Of a stretch of DNA of 64,000 nucleotides, positions 12,054 through 23,421 are shown one piece after another. The notes beneath the pieces are model-generated. The model made no database searches. It was given only the letters and a program-made list of their open reading frames with translations, and was not told where the DNA came from. The DNA is taken from positions 21,105-85,104 of the forward strand of contig JAKCPI010010649.1 in NCBI GenBank assembly GCA_023213315.1, written 5' to 3'. Numbering within the stretch: position 1 is the stretch's first letter; each line of letters begins with the position of its first letter. Position numbers and translations under genes: made by a program. This stretch comes from Euborellia annulipes. Lineage: Eukaryota > Arthropoda > Insecta > Dermaptera > Anisolabididae.

Positions 12054-13340
12054 TCTATATATAAATTTCTATATATCCTCAAAAATTTTACAGATCCCAC
12101 CCTCTCTATACCCATTCTTGCTTTCACATCTAAGGGACTAAAGGTAGCTATCATAAAATATTCCAACGAAATAAAATTTTAATGAAGGTATTTTATTTTT
12201 ATTTGGGATATTTATTTACTACCAAGGAAAATTTTATTTGCATCAAAAAAAAAAAAAAAACCTCAACAGAAAAGAAAATAAAAAAAATTATTTAGTAGCA
12301 GATTAGTGTGTTGCATAGCTGGTCGGGGCTAATCATCTCACACCACTCATTTTAATTTAACTGAATGAATTTTTTTTTTTCATTCACAAGCAAATCTTCT
12401 TTTATATTCATTGACTCACGATACATATATTTCTAATATTAAAAAAAATTTTCAAATTTATTAAATGTTCAAAGGATCAACAGATCATGACGAATTCTCT
12501 CAAATGAAATGAAAAAAAAAAAAAATAAAAATAAATAAATAAATAAAAATAAAATATTTTTTTTTTCAATATTAAAAAAAAAAAGTTTAGTTTAGTTGAA
12601 TAGAAATAGAATTTTTACATTAAATAGTCGTATAAATCAGACTATTTTTTTTTTTTATTTAAAGAAGGAATAAACAAAAAAATAGATCAAAGTACTAATT
12701 ATGGTGAAAAAAAAGAAAACATCTTAAACAGTTTAATCAATTTGTGAATCAGCCAATTATAAACTTAAATAAACAAAAGTCAACAACAGTTGATGATAGA
12801 GAATTATAAATAAATAAATCTTTTTTTTTTCTTTGGTATGTTTTTTGACATTCATAAACAGAGTTAAAATGAATTCTTTCAAGACAGAAAATTACATTTT
12901 TTTAAATAAATTATAAGACTCGCTTGACATATAAAATGATTATACTATGCCAGATAAAAAAAAATATTAAAATTAACACCTGGTAGAATTTTGAATATGA
13001 TTATTTCCCATTTTGTATTCATCATTTACAATTTCATTTGTACAGTGAGTATAAATTTTGTCTCTGCGTTTTCTATGATTAAAAATAATTAAGGATTTTT
13101 ATAAAATGTAAGTTTCAATGGAAAATTTTTAAATTAAAATCTTCCTTCGTGCATATTATTTGACCTACTAAGTCCCGACGCAATGTGCTTGATAGACACG
13201 CATTTAAAAACACATAATTAAGCTTATTTATAAAACTGACAGGTGAATTTGAGATGAAAGAAAAAAAATACAAAAGTCTAAAAAAAATCTATTAATGTGC
13301 CCAAAAACAAATTAAATAATATTTTAATTTTATGGTTAAT
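11573..13340. other. AT-rich stretch with homopolymers, no gene seen
   Basis: Includes a 30-T run at 12024-12052 and 'aataaataaataaataaaa' near 12530. The minus-strand frame at 11963-12166 crosses the poly-T as poly-Lys and is rejected. No gene recognised. Confidence 0.55.
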
Positions 13341-13470
13341 ACCATGGGAGTAACTAGGGGGTCCCCCCCAGAGGGCTCCCCGTTCAAGAAAAATTAAATC
13401 CTTTCAGATCCCCTCTGGGGGATGGCTGGTCCATGCCCCCCCAGTCAAATTACCTAGTTACGCCCATGGT
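13341..13470. mobile_element. short MITE with 18-bp terminal inverted repeats
   Basis: The left end ACCATGGGAGTAACTAGG pairs with the right end CCTAGTTACGCCCATGGT. The pairing is near perfect over 18 bp around a 94-bp GC-richer centre. No clear target-site duplication was seen. It directly abuts a partial copy of the long-TIR MITE that follows. Confidence 0.65.
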
Positions 13471-13471
13471 T

Positions 13472-13572
13472 TCAGGTCTATTCTCTAATAACAGACGTTA
13501 AAATTTAGCATCATAAATTGGGTGTTATAAAGTAAAGTAATAACATCAGCGTTAAAAAATGCTATTCTCTAA
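13472..13572 (+). mobile_element. single-ended fragment of the long-TIR MITE
   Basis: Starts TCAGGTCTATTCTCTAATAA and follows the terminal sequence of the elements at 13947-14348 and 28661-29070 ('cagacgttaaaattta', 'gttataaag', 'atcagcgttaaaaaatgcta'). No matching right end was found. Confidence 0.6.
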
Positions 13573-13778
13573 ACAAAGTTTACTTTCATATTACTTGCAT
13601 ATTTTGGTAGTTTTTACTGCATAAAAATCCGGTCTCCAATAATAAGTCTTCTCCAGAAAGGATGTCTGTACCTTCTCCAATAAAGCACTGATATTTCCTG
13701 TAATTAGACAAGAGTTTCTGTAGGAAATTGAATAAGTAAATAAATAAATAAATAAATATTTTTATGTTAATTATACTC

Positions 13779-13946
13779 GCTCAGGGGCTCACATCTTGTG
13801 GGTACGTGGATGGCGACCACGAGCTACCCGAGCTGGGACAGGCAATCCTATTCTTTGCAAGTCTGTCTCTTCCTTCTTCTTTTCAACAGGCGTCAGACCG
13901 TGCGACGGTCCGGCCTGTCCTATTTCTTTCGGTCCCAAAAACTTAT
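13779..13946 (+). mobile_element. SINE A, 5' part (interrupted copy 1)
   Basis: Starts GCTCAGGGGCTCACATC and continues 'gtgggtacgtggatggcgac', 'acgagctacccgagctggg', 'caggcgtcagaccgtgcgac'. It then breaks at '...cccaaaaacttat', where a MITE begins. A separate 3' part lies at 14488-14552. The 5' part GTACGTGGATGG resembles the 5S rRNA box C region. Open frames across it (13764-13983) are by-products of the element. Confidence 0.8.
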
Positions 13947-14348
13947 TCAGGTCTATTCTCTAAAACCAGAGGTTAAAATTTAAAATAAACAAATAGGTGT
14001 TAAAAAGTAATATAAAAACAATCAGCGTTAAAAAAATGCTATTCAAAATCACTTCTTTGGCTCAAATAGCTATTCTGTAAACAAAGATTTAAAGCCAAAG
14101 TAAATGGTGTTAAAAATTAATGCCATGTCTAGGGGGGTGCCTTTAATATTTTAACGTCGTGTTTAAAATAAAAATGGCGTCCTTAACCTAAAAAGTAAGG
14201 GTATGATTTTGAAATAAAAGCAACATGTTACCGTCGCTGTTAAAACATTGTTTAGAGAATAGCATTTTTTTTAACGCTGATTGGTTTTACATTACTTTTT
14301 AACACCTATTTGTTTATTTTAAATTTTAACTTCTGTTTTTTAGACCTG
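13947..14348. mobile_element. long-TIR MITE inserted in SINE A (copy 1)
   Basis: Long terminal inverted repeats run from TCAGGTCTATTCTC to the degraded right end 'tctgttttttagacctg'. The inner blocks AATAGGTGTTAAAAAGTAAT and ATTACTTTTTAACACCTATT are fully complementary. The centre contains 'catgtctaggggggtgcctt' and 'taaaataaaaatggcgtcct'. No transposase is present. A sister copy with better ends is at 28661-29070. Confidence 0.8.
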
Positions 14349-14487
14349 TATAAGAGTTTATTTCTTCATGTAATTAATTATTAATAGGCCTAATGGAAAA
14401 TTTGATAGTTTTTAATAAAAACGCTTTAATATAATAATATTATATTTCTAATTTAATTTTTACTTTTTCTTTTTTTGTAAATTGTCC

Positions 14488-14552
14488 CCCGGTCCCAAAA
14501 TTCATGTAGGGCCGCCGACCCCACATCGCGGGATTAAGGCGAAGAACGAAGG
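14488..14552 (+). mobile_element. SINE A, 3' part
   Basis: 'ggtcccaaaattcatg', then 'ccgccgaccccacatcgcgg' and 'aaggcgaagaacgaagg', which is the 3' module of SINE A. It lies about 140 bp beyond the right end of the inserted MITE, and AT-rich DNA separates them. This is consistent with one SINE split by insertion. Confidence 0.65.
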
Positions 14553-15970
14553 TTTTTTTTAAATTATTTATATTAAAAAATAAATTAATAAAATGTCATA
14601 GAGTTTCTTTATATGTATCTTATAACTCCTTTTACTTTCTCTTACCCTATACGGCATATGAAATATTTTTTTCCTTTTTTAAGAATAAAGAAATCGTTAT
14701 GAAATTTGTTCAAGGACTGGACATAAATGTCTCAATATTATGACTGAGTTTCAAAATATTTTGTCCTGTGGAAACTGAGAAATAATTTTCTGCTCATTTT
14801 TACCACTCCTTGCATATCGATCAAATTAATTTAATGTCTTCTGATGATCACTTAAAACTATAAACTTATGGAGTCATCCCCCATTTTACCTAAAAAAAAA
14901 ATTCTATGAAACAAAGATAGAAATTTTTTTTCTTTTTAAAATTGCATCTTAATAATATTTTTACTTTCTGGTTTGGTTTTTCTTTCCATTTACCAGGGAA
15001 TATGTAATTTAATTTCCTAGATCCTCCTTCAATTCAAACAGTATCTAAATACCAAATTTTATTTAAATTTCTTAAGTTCTTTAAATGTAATTCCCTTATT
15101 ATAAACACACTCAAACATTTCAATTTAAAAAAATGTCTAAAAAATATTGATTTTTAGAATTGAATATAATTTAAAAGGTATTCATAAGCAAATTTCTGAA
15201 AAAACAATTATAGTCATTTATGTCACTCAATATGTAGCGTATGAAATTTTTGAGAAGGCGAAAAAAAAGTTTCCTTAGAAAGACAGTACTAGGTTTTGAA
15301 GGAACAAAGTTTAAGAATCACTGCTTTAAGTAATTTAATATCTCTTTAAAAAAAAAAAAAATAAATAAAATAAAGATTATTCTTTTATCAGATAAAAAAA
15401 TGTCAAGAAAGTAAAAGTATTCCGAAAAGTAAAATTTATAATAGAAAAAAAAATCTCTCAAGGGAAATAAGATTTAATTCGAGTTATCTCTTCAATATAT
15501 CGAGGTTCAATGATTAACAATAGATAAAACAAAATTTAGGGCCTAACAATTTCAATAAGAAATGTTTCATTCATTTTCCTCTGAATATTTACGCCATAAT
15601 TGCCCGTGTCCCTTTATAAAAAAAAAAAAAAAAATACTCATGCTTCAAGATCAAAATCATTTTTTATTTTAAATAATTAATCTACACATAGGAAATCTCT
15701 TCTTTTTGGGTGTCACTTGAAATTTTTTTATTATCTTTTTTAAAAAAAGACAATTCGTCGCTTGGTAAGGAAATTGGAAAACTCCCGAACCAATAGAAAA
15801 GTTACTTTATCTGCAGACAAAACAAAAACTTTTTTTTTTTATTCTAAATTTTTTTTTTTATTAATATTAAGACTTAAATTTAAATTAAAGTAAAATGTGT
15901 CTTTTGAGAATACGCCTGTCGATAAAAGAATTAATTTTTTTTCTAAAGTTTAGATCTATATGAATAAGTA
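14553..15970. other. AT-rich stretch, no gene seen
   Basis: Contains an end fragment of family B ('ttttactttctcttaccctat') near 14630. Otherwise no gene or clear repeat recognised. Confidence 0.55.
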
Positions 15971-16204
15971 CAGTGAGCGCCACAATTAAGTCCCCACCTG
16001 ATAGCTTTGGACTTAATTATATGGTATAGTATATGGTAAATAGTGAAATAATTTTAAATTTGGAAAAGGTAAAATAAAATCATCTGTACCAGATTTTACG
16101 TTTTACCTTTTCGGTCAATAAAATTATTTCACTATACACCATATACTATACCATGTACTTAAGGCTAAATCTATCAGGTGTGGACTTAATTGTGCCGCTC
16201 ATTG
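15971..16204. mobile_element. mariner/Tc1-type palindromic MITE
   Basis: The left end CAGTGAGCGCCACAATTAAG and the reverse-complemented right end CAATGAGCGGCACAATTAAG are flanked by TA at 15969-15970 and 16205-16206. The inverted repeats extend almost to the centre ('atggtatagtatatggt' / 'accatatactatacca'), so the element is essentially a 234-bp hairpin. It has no coding capacity. Confidence 0.88.
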
Positions 16205-16241
16205 TACAAAATTATCATCATATAAGAATCATTATAATTAG

Positions 16242-16623
16242 TAGGAACCGACCGAATATTCGGTTTCGGTTAAGGTTTCGGCCAGTTTCGGCCAAAAATC
16301 ATGGTTTCGGCCGTAGTTTCGGTTTCGGCCAAAAAGTGGCCGAACCTTTCGGCTGGCCGAAACCAGAGTCTGAAAAAATGGGATGAGACTCGCATGCAAA
16401 AAAAAAAGGTCAAATAATTTGCACTTGAGGGAGAAAAAAATTTAGTCTCCCTAAAAAAAGGTAAAATAATTTTCACGGGAGGGAAAAAAAATTCAAAAAA
16501 AAAAAGGTAAAATGAAAAAAAATTTTTATAGGAAATACAAGTTTCGGTTTCGGTTTCGGCCGAAACTAAGGTTGAGCCGAATATTCGGTTTCGGTTTCGG
16601 CTGAAAATCTTGTTTCGGTCCTA
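16242..16623. mobile_element. hAT-type MITE with GTTTCGG repeats
   Basis: The 382-bp element is flanked by a perfect 8-bp direct repeat ATAATTAG (16234-16241 and 16624-16631). The ends are TAGGAACCGA and, reverse-complemented, TAGGACCGAAA. Both ends contain CCGAATATTCGG and iterated GTTTCGG. The 8-bp duplication points to the hAT superfamily. The short frames at 16153-16476 are artefacts. Confidence 0.85.
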
Positions 16624-16744
16624 ATAATTAGTAAGGCCTACTGTATACAAGTAAAAGTGCCCACATAATTATTTTAAAGCACCTCTCCCTCTTTAATTAT
16701 TTTTCTATAATTAAATAAAAAAAATAAAAATTTTACCTTAGGTA

Positions 16745-17172
16745 ATTGAAGTTGTGTTTTGTGCTTGTATCACCTGATTTATTGTGTCGACATATATTTA
16801 GTTTTTGAAAGAAATAAAGATATAAAATTTATAAACATCTAAAAATATTTATATTTTGTTACCATGTCAACCATTTCTCTTTTCTTTCCTATGAAGTACA
16901 AGAGTGAAGTTTACTTCAAACGATTTTGAGTGTAAAATGAGAATATCCATTTTAATCCATTTGTATTATTTTTAAAAGGATCTAAAAAATAATTGATTTA
17001 TGAATTGATTGAATTTATGAACCAAAATTGTTAAAGCGAATTTCATGAAAATCGAAAAAAACTCAAAAAGTACATAAGTAAAGTATTAAGCCTAGTATTT
17101 TTTAACCATTTATGTTCAAAGACTTCGTGTTACATGCTTCATCTGATAAATATAAAATTTCAATCTTATTGT
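16745..17172 (-). repeat. family B, truncated copy
   Basis: Starts within the terminal palindrome ('gaagttgtgttttgtgcttg') and continues through the body to 'aaatataaaatttcaatctt'. The TA-rich end is missing, replaced by the unrelated repeat at 17195. Confidence 0.75.
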
Positions 17173-17194
17173 TCTTTTCGTTTTTGTGATATTT

Positions 17195-17395
17195 TTTCTG
17201 AGTGTGTAGTGGTGACACATTTGTTGCCTACCTGCGCAGGCGCACACAGGAGCCCTCGCATTCCTCCTTTCTTTAGTCCAATTTAAAAAAGTTTTCTTCC
17301 AAAATTCCTACTGAGGAGATAGCCAATAGAACAGACAGACAAGTAGACATTAACGAATTAAAGGACTATAAACAACACAGATATTTCTATGATAT
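17195..17395 (-). repeat. family D dispersed repeat (Helitron-like 5' region)
   Basis: Homologous on the opposite strand to 32640-32825. Shared blocks are 'cacaggagccctcgcattcc' (variant), 'gacagacaagtagacattaa' and 'cgaattaaaggactataaac'. The 'taattcgttaatgtc...gtctgtctgtt' order resembles the 5' end of the Helitrons at 55.6 and 61.2 kb. No hairpin or CTRR end was seen. Confidence 0.55.
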
Positions 17396-17441
17396 TCAGT
17401 TAAACACCATATTTTTTGTGTCGACATATACAAAGCCTACA

Positions 17442-18000
17442 TTTTAAAGAGCATCTAAAAAATAATTGATTTTTGAATTTTTTTTAAAGGGCATATAAAA
17501 AGTTGATTTATGAATTTTAATCAAAATCGTTGCAAAAAATTTTGAGAAAATCGAAAAAAAACTGAAAATAAAGTAATATAATATAATCCAAAGAATTATC
17601 CATTTGCACTAGTTGAAACATTCTTAAATTTAATTAAATTATCATCTAATTATTGATAATTTAACCTAAGTTTATTTATCTATCTATAATTATATGATAA
17701 TTTAATTAAATCACTAGTCCTTTTTGCCGATTTTGTTCAAAAGCTTATTTTCACAGGCCGGGAGGGTACCTAACTTAAATATAAAATTTCAATCTCGTAG
17801 CTCAATTCCTTCATGCTTAAAATCGTTACACACAGACAGATCTGCGAGGTCCACTTTTTTGGACTCACTGGACTTCAAAACATGTATTTCCATCAAAATT
17901 TCGACATCGAATTTTTGACATGAAAGCAATACTTACCAATATATATATATATATTAGGCCTACATATATGTAATATATATATATAGGTATGAGAAAGCGA
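17442..18000 (-). repeat. family B copy, internally duplicated and interrupted
   Basis: Body blocks of family B begin twice, at 17442 and 17480. They are interrupted at about 17576-17708 by AT-rich DNA containing 'tttgcactagttgaaacatt', a block that recurs at 44355 and 46455. The copy then continues to the TA-rich end, 'atatatatataggtatgaga'. The interruption looks like an insertion of another repeat. Confidence 0.7.
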
Positions 18001-18339
18001 TAATAAAAAAGAACAGAGAAAATGATTCCAAGAAGAAGGTGGCTGGGAAAACTTATTCAAAAACAAAGATCAGGAATAAAGCTGTTCCAAACTAATATTG
18101 AAAAAAGAAATGGAGATGAAAAAAAGTAAAAAAAGAAAGATTTTATCACTTTCTTAAAATGCACTGGCGGGTCAAACATTAAAAATATATGCAAATATAC
18201 ATCCTTGTGTTCTCTTCTTCATTGTTGAAATGGTTAACAATTTGCATTTTTGTCCTAGGCTTGTGCTTCTCTCTTGTTTTGCCATGTTGTTGTTTCTTTA
18301 GCAAATTTCCCTTCAAGTTCATATCCATCCTAATCTTAA

Positions 18340-18385
18340 TTGTAGATAGGGAGTGACGTCACGAGGGTGGGGGCGTCTCAGGTTC
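18340..18385. promoter_or_regulatory. CRE plus GGGTGGGGGCG motif
   Basis: TGACGTCA at 18354-18361 is followed by GGGTGGGGGCG, a KLF/Sp1-type GT/GC box. It is a small GC-rich island in AT-rich DNA. Regulatory function is inferred from motifs only. Confidence 0.25.
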
Positions 18386-18686
18386 TGAGTTGTCGAACTA
18401 ACTTGTTCAATAGAGTCTGCTTAAACGAAAGTTAATTTATTTTTCCCTTCAAATGAAAAATACCTAAATAAATACGAAATAGAGATTCCTTTCAAATGAT
18501 GGATTATTTAATAAAAAAAAAAAAAAAAAAGAAGAAGAAGCAAATGAGTTTTTAATTATCTTTATTTTGAAAATGTTTTCTCAGTTAAAGATTGTGTCGA
18601 AGTTTAATTATTGAACAATTAAATAAAGTTTTTTTTTTCTTTGCTTGCCTTGATTTTGATTATAGTAAAATATCATAATATCTGCT

Positions 18687-18730
18687 CTGAAGAAGGTCGG
18701 AAGAATCGGCCAAAACATCGAGAGAATTAA
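18687..18730 (+). other. hammerhead-like motif
   Basis: CTGAAGA at 18687-18693, then a pairing stem GGTCGG/TCGGCC region, then AAAACATCG. This is the CTGAWGA-stem-(G)AAAC layout seen at other sites here, but with altered core bases. It is probably a vestige of a Penelope-like terminal repeat. Confidence 0.35.
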
Positions 18731-19124
18731 ATAAAACATTTTATAACTATTTTATTGTCTACCTTATAACTTTCATTATTAAAATATTATTTTTGATTTC
18801 TTTTAAATTTTCAACGTAATCAGTAGGATTCGGAAATATGAAGAAGTAGTAAGAACGTCACTAGTTGAGATTCGCCCTTCCCCCTATCCCCGTCCTTTGG
18901 GGTTCATTACGCTGTCTGGTCACCCTATAACTTGGATTGAATTTTATTAATAAATGATTTCTCTTGAATGGATAAGATTTTTGACATTTTTCTAGAGCTA
19001 TATAAAAAAAAAAAAAAAAAAAAAAAAAATACTCTTCATTGGATTTCTCATAATACATTAATATGGAATTTATCAATTTATTTTTGGAATTTTTAAATTA
19101 ACATTTTCAGTGGTTTAACAAAAC

Positions 19125-19872
19125 CATAACTTGTTCGATCTTCAATGTCGAGATTTTGATGGAAATATACGTTTTAAGGCCCTTTGAGTCGAAAAAATTG
19201 AGTTTCACAAAATGGTCTGTCTGTGAACAAATTATCTCAAGAACAGGAGGTTGAAATTTGATATTTAACTTGGGTACCTACCTGTGAGGTATCAGGAAGC
19301 TTTTAAACCAGGGGGTGGGTGTCAAACTCAAAAGCTAACTTGGGCCAAAGGTAAACAATGTTTAACTTTAGGTGGGCCACATACAAAAAGTTTATAAATA
19401 AAGTATATTATATTATACATTTCTATTTTCTTTTACTTTACGTCGGATATATTAACTGGGCCGCAAAAATGTTCATCTCGAGCCGCGGGCCGTGAGTTTG
19501 ACCCCCGTTTTAAACAATATCTGTCAAGAAGTACTAGTACTTTACTGATGTACTTTTTTAGTTTTTTTTTTCCATTTTTTTTTCAAAAATCGCGCCAAGT
19601 TATTTTTTTAGATGCTCTTTAAAATATATATTCCCATTTCGCCCTAGAAATTTTTTAAAGCACTTTAATTTTGTTCTTAATAGGAAAGTAAGGAGAAATG
19701 GTTGATGCCATGCTAACAAAATATAAATATTATATCTTTTTGTTTATAAATTTTATTACTATACCCCTGGAAACTAAAAATATGTAAACACAAAAATCTA
19801 GTGTGACATGCAGAGAACACAACTTTTAATTACCCAAGGTGTGTGCTATGCGACTTGTCACACCAGATTTTT
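19125..19872 (+). repeat. family B copy with nested hAT MITE
   Basis: Runs from 'gatcttcaatgtcgagattt' through the conserved body to the terminal palindrome ending 'gtcacaccagattttt'. It is interrupted at 19309-19507 by a hAT MITE with a clear 8-bp duplication, so the MITE is younger than this family B copy. Confidence 0.82.
19309..19507. mobile_element. hAT MITE (CAGGGG...TCAAACTCA type)
   Basis: The element has the ends CAGGGGGTGGGTGTCAAACTC and, on the right, GAGTTTGACCCCCG. The interior carries 'gggccgcaaaaatg' and 'gagccgcgggccgtgag'. A perfect 8-bp duplication TTTTAAAC flanks it at 19301-19308 and 19508-19515. The TIR and duplication length fit hAT elements; this TIR type is widespread in animals. 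It is 199 bp long and has no transposase. Confidence 0.92.
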
Positions 19873-20651
19873 TATTATAAGTTTAAAGCCTATTATTTTA
19901 ATTAAAAAAATATCATTACCAGAAACTTTAATGATCTTTAATTTTGTAATCAAGATATGGAAAATTTGTTAATCATCAGGCAAAATAGGTCTATCATTAA
20001 AAATACGCTTTTTATTTATTTTTCCATGGGTTGTTAATATATTTATTTTTCTCTTTTAGTTAACTATTTTGAATTTTATTTTAATGTTAAAAATAATAAT
20101 CTAAGCTATAATTTTAATCATAAAATAAAGTAAGCAGCAATGAATGAAAAATTAACTTAAAGCTGCTAACTTATATTCTCTAACATCACAAATGTGAAAC
20201 AGGAATCCATCATAAAAATTATTTCAACCTTTAGAAGAATTATTAATGATATGTTAGATGAAAAATTATTCATGCCGGTTAGATAACAGTAATTGTATAA
20301 TAATATTTTCGTCTATTATTTAATTTTGGATTATTCTCAAAGGAGATGGGTTGTTTTTAAGTTATCTAAAAATTAAATAAATTTTAACTAAAGGGAATAT
20401 TAAGCGAATTATATAATTAGGAGTGTTTCGAGCTTTCAGCTACCCCCTAGAGGTACGATTACCATTTAATGTCGAATTCTATTTCCTTCACAACATAACA
20501 ATTGTCATGTCTTTAAATATTTTCCTAAGTTAATTATTCTATTGTCTTAGGAGAACTTTTTCTTTTTTGGAATATATACTTTTATATTAAATCTTCATTG
20601 AATTTATTTTAATTTTATTAATATTTTTATGCATATTTTTAATTTCTCTTA
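19873..20651. other. AT-rich stretch, no gene seen
   Basis: No gene or clear repeat recognised. Confidence 0.55.
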
Positions 20652-21047
20652 TCCTATCCAAAAAAGTGGGTCCTGCAAATTGGTCTGTGTGTGTGTCTGT
20701 TTGTGGACATTTCGGAGCATGTAGGAAATGAGCTATGAAGTTGGAATTTTTTATTTAAGTTAGGCCCCTAAGTCGTGGAGCTTTTAAACAAAATCGCCCA
20801 AAAAATACTAGTACTTTAATGGTGTACTTTTTTTTCACTTTTTTTGCGATTGTTTCAAAATTCGCGCCAACGATTTTGTTTAAAATTCATAAATCAATTA
20901 TTTTTTTGACATGCTCTTTAAAATGCATATTCTCATTTTGCCCTTGAAATTTTTTGAAGCACAATTTACTCTTGTACTTCATTGGAAAAAGGTAGCAGAA
21001 ATGGTTGAGAGAAAGTTGTGTGCTCTGCGCCAGTCACACCAGATTTT
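20652..21047 (+). repeat. family B, 5'-shortened copy
   Basis: Begins at 'tccaaaaaagtgggtcctgc', with 'gtctgtttgtggacattt' and 'ttatttaagttaggcccc', and runs to the right half of the palindrome, 'gagaaagttgtgtgctctgc...gtcacaccagatt'. The left arm of the hairpin is missing. Confidence 0.78.
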
Positions 21048-21782
21048 TTTAATATATTAAAATCGTTGAGAGATCTAGAAGGGAGTTATTTAATATTATA
21101 AAATTTTAATAATCTCTATGTATCTAATTTTTACCAAATTTTGACATCTATTGTTCACTTATAAAAGACAATCCACTAGTCAGTCAATAACCTCAACCCT
21201 TTTTAAACTGAGACCTTAAAAGAAAGTATTAAAATTTGATAGCACCCCTACCTCGTTTGTATATAATGTATTTTTTATTACTTCTTATCGTTATTACAAT
21301 TTGTCTTTAAAAAGGGCCTCAAGTGTATTTATTTTAAAGCCCTCGCGGCACACCTTAAATATATATATATATAGCTACTTTTGGCACCGTGAGAGGTTTA
21401 TTTTCATTAAAAAACATATAATTACTTCAAAATCAAATCAAAATTTAAAATATTTATTTTTTTTAAATGTCCCCAATAATGAAAGTATAAATTTCAGAAA
21501 TTTATTATGATAAGGGGGCAATAACTTTATCTTTTCTCTCTAAGTAGATATGAAAGAGAAAAGGGTTGGCACAATAATTGCTTTTACTAGATTTCAAAAT
21601 AATTTTTTTTCAAAATAAACGGACCAGGGTATGCTGAGAAAAACATGGTTCTCAATAAATAAGAGCCTTTTTTACCTTACCCTGGAGACCGATCCACTCT
21701 AAATTTTAATATCTTCTTAGAACTATAAATTTATAAAGTTTTATCCTTATTAGATGAGTGGTTCCAAACTTAATAAAAAAAA

Positions 21783-21850
21783 TCTGGCGTGATTGTCCAC
21801 AGCACACAACTCTCTTTTACTTTAGGTGTTCTGTGCTTGTCAAGCCAGAT
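21783..21850. repeat. stand-alone family B terminal palindrome
   Basis: TCTGGCGTGATTGTCCACAG...CTGTGCTTGTCAAGCCAGA with loop 'ctcttttactttag'. The hairpin occurs without the family B body, so it may move or persist separately. Confidence 0.7.
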
Positions 21851-22032
21851 TATATATGAGTCAATCTACAAAAATAACTTTCGGGTGGAATTTGAAATGC
21901 ACAATTTGTAACTTTGATGTCAATTGTTTGTAATGATTTTGATAGACAATAGGTTAATTTTATTGTATCCATATAGTAACATTCAGATTTGTTTATATAA
22001 ATATATTGTATAATATGGTATAGTATGGCTTT

Positions 22033-22225
22033 ACGTCAGTCCCCTGGTTGGAAAACTTCTAGGGGATAAAAAAAATAATGTTAATTTATTTAAAATCAAA
22101 ATTAACGAATTAACAAACCTTAGATTATATCGATATGGATTATAATGATATAAATCTAATAGTTTAAAATAAATTTGCATTTAAATGTTCACTTTTTTGA
22201 GCTGATACATGCCATGGGACTGACA
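22033..22225. mobile_element. candidate MITE with short inverted ends
   Basis: CGTCAGTCCCCTGG at the left and CCATGGGACTGAC at the right are inverted relatives about 190 bp apart. No target-site duplication could be fixed, so this is tentative. Confidence 0.35.
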
Positions 22226-23174
22226 TTTTAAGATTAAAAAGGCGAATATTTTCATTAAATTTTTTTAAATTTGAATATTTATCATGTGTGCCCAAAAATT
22301 ATTAACTGATGTTTATTAAGTCAATATGTTTGGTAGTCACTGAATTATTTGCAATTCATTTTTGTAGAATGACCAATATATTTAGTGTCTGACAGTAAAC
22401 CCTATGTCATAAAATCTGCAACTTTAATTTGTTAAGATGATACCTGCCTTTTGTACTGATTCAATAAATAACTACAGCATCATCTTTATGTGAATAATTA
22501 AAATAATATGGAATTTAAAAATTTTATTTTAGATAATTAAATTCACAATTAGAGATGATTTCTATGATTTTTTATAACACTTCATTTATCCTTTCATTTT
22601 TTTTTCTTATTCATAAAGTTGCGAAATGTAGTAGATATCCAATAAATTAAAGCCTGGATATTTGTTTCTTTATTTATTATATTTTTTATTTTATGAAATT
22701 TTAAGTAATATGTAATATAAGAAGAACAAGAACAAAGTTGAGGGCAACAGCCTGGTTGTCCGCTTCGAAACACACACACACATATAGTTATATAGCACAC
22801 ACATACACATACGAAGTCTGGTTTCGCAAAGAAATGGTGGTCTTTTCAAAGATCTCCAAAGTTCGTTCAGTCGGCTGTAAAGAGGTTTCACAATGGACAA
22901 ACACCCGGTGCCGAGGGCATTCACAACTACAGGGTGGAAATCTAGAAAAAAAAATTGTATATATTAATGCGGACAAAAGAAACTGGGACAGCGAGGCTCT
23001 TTTCAATTGCCGCCACAAATTGTAATGGAAGGAGATGCTTAAAAGATTTTTTTTAGAAATTTCAATATTCAAATTATTATATAAAACTATTGAAAAATAT
23101 AATTTGTTTTCAAAATATTGAAATACACTTGGCTAGAAAAGATTATCTTTAGGAAATAGAGGGTATACTATTAT
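22226..23174. other. unassigned, includes a moderate-GC patch
   Basis: Most is AT-rich. The 22735-23030 part has higher GC and overlapping open frames on both strands, up to 95 codons, plus a (CA)n run. No frame shows a domain, so coding status is unproven. Confidence 0.4.
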
Positions 23175-23350
23175 TATGGGAGTTTTTAATTATATACCAC
23201 ATTTTGTATTAATTATTTTTTAAAAAGATAAATAATGTACAACGTTTCGACTGCTTAGTCTGTAGTCTTTTTCATGTACTGTGCACTTACTCTGACTCAA
23301 GCTGAACTCAAGTGAACTGACCTTTAAAGTACCGTTACGTGCATTTCATA
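23175..23350 (-). repeat. Penelope-like terminal repeat arm (family G)
   Basis: On the minus strand it carries 'acgtgca', 'gtgcacagtacatgaaaaag', 'gaaacgttgtac' and 'aataattaatacaaaatg', in the same order as 1-175 and 37183-37530. Confidence 0.5.
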
Positions 23351-23421
23351 TAGAACGATGTTATTTTTCAAAATAATTTATTTTTAATTCCTAAATTATT
23401 TAATTAATATTTAACAAGGCT

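Noticed and set aside
22738..23072. 95-codon frames on both strands
   Set aside because: Overlapping frames on opposite strands with a (CA)n run, no domain and no homology that I can recognise.
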